Positions 60,827 to 64,000 of a DNA stretch of 64,000 nucleotides are shown piece after piece. Source of the DNA: Tepidiphilus margaritifer DSM 15129 (lineage in GTDB: Bacteria > Pseudomonadota > Gammaproteobacteria > Burkholderiales > Rhodocyclaceae); NCBI RefSeq assembly GCF_000425565.1, contig NZ_AUDR01000017.1, positions 83,500 to 147,499 on the forward strand. The letters run 5' to 3'. The notes below the pieces were generated by a model. That model was not told where the DNA came from. It did no database searches and saw only the letters and a program-made list of their open reading frames with translations. Numbering within the stretch: the stretch's first letter is position 1; every line of letters begins with the position of its first letter. Position numbers and translations under genes: made by a program.

Positions 60827-63424
60827 GTGCTAGAAGCCTATCGTGCCCATGCCGCCGAACGCGCCGCGCTCGGCATCCCGCCCCTCCCGCTGTCGAAAGA
60901 ACAAACCGAGCAGCTCGTCGAGCTACTGCGCCATCCGCCCGCCGGCGAAGAGGCTTTTCTGCTCGAGTTGCTCGAACAGCGCGTGCCTCCCGGCGTCGAC
61001 GACGCCGCCAAGGTCAAGGCCGAATTCCTCGCGCGCGTGGCCAAGGGCGAGGAGAAAAATTCGCTGCTATCGCGCGAGCGTGCCACCGAGCTGCTCGGCA
61101 CCATGCTGGGCGGCTACAACGTCCAGCCCCTGATCGACTTGCTCGACGACGCGCTCGTCGGCCCCATCGCCGCCGAAGGGCTGAAGAAGACGCTCCTGGT
61201 GTTCGACTATTTCCATGACGTGAAGGAAAAAGCCGACCAGGGCAACGCCAACGCCCAGGCCGTGCTGCGCTCCTGGGCCGAAGGCGAATGGTTCACCTCC
61301 CGCCTCCCCGTGCCCGAGCGCATCAAGATCACCGTCTTCAAAGTGCCCGGCGAGACCAACACCGACGACCTCTCCCCCGCGCCGGACGCCTGGTCGCGCC
61401 CCGACATTCCGTTGCACGCGCTGGCGATGCTCAAGAATCCCCGCCCCGGCATCGAACCGGACGAGCCCGGCCAGCGCGGCCCGATCCGCCTCATCGAAGA
61501 ACTCAAGAAGAAGGGCAATGTCGTAGCCTACGTCGGCGACGTCGTCGGCACCGGCTCCTCGCGCAAGTCCGCCACCAACTCCGTGATCTGGTGGACCGGC
61601 CAAGACATCCCCTTCGTACCCAACAAGCGCTACGGCGGCATTTGCCTCGGTGGCAAGATCGCCCCCATCTTCTTCAATACCCAGGAAGACGCCGGCGCCT
61701 TGCCCATCGAGATCGACGTCAGCAAAATGGAAATGGGCGACGAGGTCGAGCTCGTCATCGACCACGACACGGCCGAAGTCAAAGCCTACAAGAACGGTGA
61801 GCTGATCGCCGAGTCTCGCCTCAAAACTCCGGTGCTGCTCGACGAAGTACGCGCCGGCGGCCGCATCCCGCTCATCATCGGCCGTGGGCTCACCGCCAAG
61901 GCGCGCGAGGCGCTGGGCCTGCCGCCGAGCACGCTCTTCCGTCTGCCGCACCAGCCCAAGGACACCGGCAAGGGCTTCACGCTGGCGCAGAAGATGGTCG
62001 GTCGCGCCTGCGGTCTGCCCGAAGGACAGGGCGTGCGCCCCGGCACCTATTGCGAACCGCGCATGACCACCGTTGGCTCGCAGGACACCACCGGCCCCAT
62101 GACGCGCGACGAGCTCAAGGACCTCGCCTGTCTCGGCTTCTCCGCCGACCTCGTGATGCAGTCCTTCTGCCACACCGCCGCCTATCCCAAGCCCGTCGAC
62201 GTCAAGATGCACCGCGAACTGCCGAAATTCATCACCGAGCGCGGCGGCGTGTCGCTGCGCCCGGGCGACGGCGTCATCCACTCCTGGCTCAACCGCATGC
62301 TGCTGCCCGACACTGTCGGCACCGGCGGCGACTCGCACACCCGCTTCCCCATCGGCATCTCCTTCCCGGCCGGTTCGGGGCTGGTGGCCTTCGCCGCCGC
62401 CACCGGCGCCATGCCGCTCGACATGCCCGAATCGGTGCTGGTCAAGTTCAAGGGCGAAATGCAGCCCGGCATCACGCTGCGCGACCTCGTCAACGCCATC
62501 CCCTACTACGCGATCCAGCAGGGGCTCCTCACCGTCGAGAAGAAGGGCAAGAAGAACATCTTCTCCGGCCGCATCCTCGAGATCGAAGGGCTGCCGCAGC
62601 TCAAGGTCGAGCAAGCCTTCGAGCTCTCCGATGCCTCCGCCGAGCGCTCCGCCGCCGCCTGTACGGTCAAGCTCGACAAGGAGCCGATCATCGAATACCT
62701 GCGCTCGAACATCGCGCTCCTCAAATGGATGATCGCCGAAGGCTATCAGGATCGCCGCACCCTCGAGCGGCGCATCAAGGCGATGGAAGACTGGATCGCA
62801 AACCCGCAGCTGCTCGAGCGCGATCCGGACGCCGAATACGCCGCGGTGATCGAAATCGACCTCTCCGAGATCACCGAGCCCATCGTCGCCTGTCCGAACG
62901 ACCCCGACGACGTCAAGCGTCTCTCTGAAGTCGCCGGAGACAAGATCGACGAAGTCTTCATCGGCTCGTGCATGACCAACATCGGCCACTTCCGCGCCGC
63001 CGCCAAAGTGCTCGAAGGCAAGACCGACCTCCCGACGCGGCTGTGGATCGCTCCGCCCACCAAGATGGACGAGATGATGCTGCGTGAGGAAGGCTACTAC
63101 GGCATCCTCGGCCGCGCCGGCGCCCGCATGGAGATCCCCGGCTGCTCCCTGTGCATGGGCAACCAGGCGCAGATCAAACGCGGCGCCACCGCGATGTCGA
63201 CCTCGACGCGCAACTTCCCCAACCGCCTCGGGCTGGATACGCGCGTCTATCTCGGCTCGGCCGAACTCGCGGCGGTCTGCGCGCTGCTCGGCCGCATCCC
63301 GACGGTGGAGGAATACCTCGCGCACCTGCAGCCGGTGACGAGCAAGGCGAACGAGATCTACCGCTACATGAACTTCGACCAGATCCCTGAGTTCGCCGAA
63401 GTCGCTGAAAGCGTTGCGGTCTGA
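60827..63424 (+). CDS. acnB: aconitate hydratase B (2-methylisocitrate dehydratase activity possible)
   Basis: 865-residue aconitase with the AcnB domain order: N-terminal HEAT-like region ([33 protein letters not shown]), swivel domain [16 protein letters not shown], and cluster cysteines in [16 protein letters not shown] and [10 protein letters not shown]. AcnB enzymes can also hydrate 2-methylaconitate. GTG start at 60827 has AGGTGA 5 nt before it and matches the usual MLEAYR start; an upstream in-frame ATG at 60716 gives only a non-conserved lead. Divergent from acnA; strong terminator follows. Confidence 0.95.
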   Translation: MLEAYRAHAAERAALGIPPLPLSKEQTEQLVELLRHPPAGEEAFLLELLEQRVPPGVDDAAKVKAEFLARVAKGEEKNSLLSRERATELLGTMLGGYNVQPLIDLLDDALVGPIAAEGLKKTLLVFDYFHDVKEKADQGNANAQAVLRSWAEGEWFTSRLPVPERIKITVFKVPGETNTDDLSPAPDAWSRPDIPLHALAMLKNPRPGIEPDEPGQRGPIRLIEELKKKGNVVAYVGDVVGTGSSRKSATNSVIWWTGQDIPFVPNKRYGGICLGGKIAPIFFNTQEDAGALPIEIDVSKMEMGDEVELVIDHDTAEVKAYKNGELIAESRLKTPVLLDEVRAGGRIPLIIGRGLTAKAREALGLPPSTLFRLPHQPKDTGKGFTLAQKMVGRACGLPEGQGVRPGTYCEPRMTTVGSQDTTGPMTRDELKDLACLGFSADLVMQSFCHTAAYPKPVDVKMHRELPKFITERGGVSLRPGDGVIHSWLNRMLLPDTVGTGGDSHTRFPIGISFPAGSGLVAFAAATGAMPLDMPESVLVKFKGEMQPGITLRDLVNAIPYYAIQQGLLTVEKKGKKNIFSGRILEIEGLPQLKVEQAFELSDASAERSAAACTVKLDKEPIIEYLRSNIALLKWMIAEGYQDRRTLERRIKAMEDWIANPQLLERDPDAEYAAVIEIDLSEITEPIVACPNDPDDVKRLSEVAGDKIDEVFIGSCMTNIGHFRAAAKVLEGKTDLPTRLWIAPPTKMDEMMLREEGYYGILGRAGARMEIPGCSLCMGNQAQIKRGATAMSTSTRNFPNRLGLDTRVYLGSAELAAVCALLGRIPTVEEYLAHLQPVTSKANEIYRYMNFDQIPEFAEVAESVAV

Positions 63425-63474
63425 GCATGAACCGAATCCCCGCTCCTCGAGGCAGGGAGGCATCATCCTTGGAA

Positions 63475-63501
63475 CGGCACCCTCATGGGTGCCGTTTTTT
63501 T
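63475..63501 (+). terminator. Rho-independent terminator of acnB
   Basis: CGGCACCC (63475-63482), TCAT loop, GGGTGCCG (63487-63494), then TTTTTTT. An upstream AA run would let the stem extend by two pairs. Confidence 0.95.
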
Positions 63502-63525
63502 ATGGATTCGATCAAAATTTCTTGT

Positions 63526-63554
63526 TTGCGCTCATCGCTGCCATTGCCTAAAAT
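63526..63554 (+). promoter_or_regulatory. rrn promoter P1 candidate
   Basis: TTGCGC (63526-63531), 17 nt, TAAAAT (63549-63554), then a GC-rich discriminator GCGCCCC typical of stringently controlled rRNA promoters. An AT-rich stretch at 63494-63520 could act as an UP element. Confidence 0.6.
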
Positions 63555-63649
63555 GCGCCCCTCTCCTGCTGCGGCCCCGGTGTCGTGTGGCCGAAGTGGG
63601 AGGCGCAGGTCGATTCCCGGTGGTGTGAAAGGTGCGGACCTTGCCGGGG

Positions 63650-63678
63650 TTGACTGCGGTGAAGAAGTCAGGAATAAT
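63650..63678 (+). promoter_or_regulatory. rrn promoter P2 candidate
   Basis: TTGACT (63650-63655), 17 nt, AATAAT (63673-63678): 5/6 and 5/6 matches with ideal spacing, 148 bases before the 16S start. The strongest promoter match before this rRNA gene. Confidence 0.8.
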
Positions 63679-63723
63679 GCTGGTTCTGCCGCGCTGCTGA
63701 GGTGGTGCGGGGTGTTGGAAGGA

Positions 63724-63738
63724 GTTCTTTAAGAATTT
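63724..63738 (+). promoter_or_regulatory. boxA-like antitermination element in rrn leader
   Basis: GTTCTTTAAGAATTT resembles the boxA consensus TGCTCTTTAACAATTT bound by NusB-NusE for rRNA antitermination. It lies about 87 nt before the mature 16S start. The 400-base interval 63425-63825 otherwise holds the acnB terminator, the rrn promoters and a GC-rich hairpin (about 63788-63811) that may be part of the RNase III processing stem. Confidence 0.7.
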
Positions 63739-63825
63739 GGGGACAGTCGAGCGGTGTGGGTGTTGGCGCGGGGTATGGTGCGCTGGCACGCGCATCGCGT
63801 GATGCGTGCGAGGTTTTATTGGATT

Positions 63826-64000
63826 GAACCTGAGAGTTTGATCCTGGCTCAGATTGAACGCTGGCGGCATGCCTTACACATGCAAGTCGAACGGCAGCGG
63901 GCCCTTCGGGGTGCCGGCGAGTGGCGAACGGGTGAGTAATGCATCGGAACGTACCCGGGAGTGGGGGATAACCGGCCGAAAGGCTGGCTAATACCGCATG
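63826..64000 (+). rRNA. rrs: 16S ribosomal RNA, 5' part
   Basis: The universal 5' sequence AGAGTTTGATCCTGGCTCAG begins at 63833, seven bases after the mature end by E. coli numbering. GAACGCTGGCGGCATGCCTT and CAAGTCGAACGGCAGCGGG follow, with the betaproteobacterial pattern. The helix 6 region and GAGTGGCGAACGGGTGAGTAATGCAT are intact. Cut by the window edge after about 175 nt. Confidence 0.97.

Noticed and set aside
61067..63466. Long open frame (799 codons) opposite acnB
   Set aside because: Antisense shadow caused by high GC at third positions of acnB; translation is Asp/Gly/His-rich with no recognisable motif.

Overview
The window is a GC-rich stretch (roughly two thirds G+C by eye) of a bacterial chromosome, most likely a betaproteobacterium. 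The start of a 16S rRNA gene at the right end reads like a betaproteobacterial 16S. The gene orders accD-folC-SPOR-cvpA-purF, rplU-rpmA-obg-proB, grpE-dnaK-dnaJ and folK-pcnB-HAD-hda-perM-purM fit that group. Hydrogenophilales-like thermophilic or microaerophilic lineages are possible, but that is a weak guess. No prophage, integron, CRISPR array or intact insertion sequence was seen, and no tRNA gene was recognised. Coding density is very high and many neighbours overlap by 4 bases (ATGA or GTGA).

Layout. 1-5758 (+): lipid, folate, purine and methionine synthesis (accD end, folC, SPOR protein, cvpA, purF, metZ). 5762-11192 (-): lpxH, a periplasmic prolyl isomerase, then the chaperone operon grpE-dnaK-dnaJ behind a textbook sigma-32 promoter. 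11251-15160: an AEC carrier (+), then rplU-rpmA-obgE-proB (-) from a near-consensus sigma-70 promoter. 15161-21865 (+): a class II amidotransferase, two small membrane proteins, pepN, and btuB under a cobalamin riboswitch. 21876-28991 (-): panC, panB, a deoxynucleoside kinase, a DUF486 protein, folK, pcnB, a HAD phosphatase, hda and a PerM-type permease. 29116-34780: purM (+), a 143-bp MITE-like element, miaA, a divergent KamA-family radical SAM enzyme in locally low GC, and mutL (-).

34843-44481 (+): purN, a DUF3108 protein, rsmB, an AcuI/YhdH-type reductase, prpE, argD, argF, argG and a DUF2788 protein. 44504-46861 (-): a two-gene unit of an R2-like di-iron protein and a [2Fe-2S]/flavin reductase, behind a consensus FNR box placed exactly for class II activation. 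46922-57807: a CoA-type Nudix hydrolase and a thiolase (+), rsgA (-), orn (+), pgi and a GT39-type glycosyltransferase (-), rpmE (-), a TrmB-like methyltransferase (+), an Ap4A-phosphorylase-like protein, a K+ channel with RCK domains and a DUF6394-type membrane protein (-). 57865-63424: divergent acnA and acnB. 63502-64000: tandem rrn promoters, leader with boxA, and the first ~175 nt of 16S rRNA.

Most of the window is core metabolism and information processing. The less ordinary points are the FNR-driven di-iron/reductase pair with a second palindrome next to it, a matching palindrome at both prpE and acnB that suggests a shared propionate/TCA regulator, the KamA-family protein that appears to lack both lysine-recognition aspartates, the MITE placed exactly between two stop codons, and a TrmB-like protein with Asn where TrmB has its catalytic Asp.
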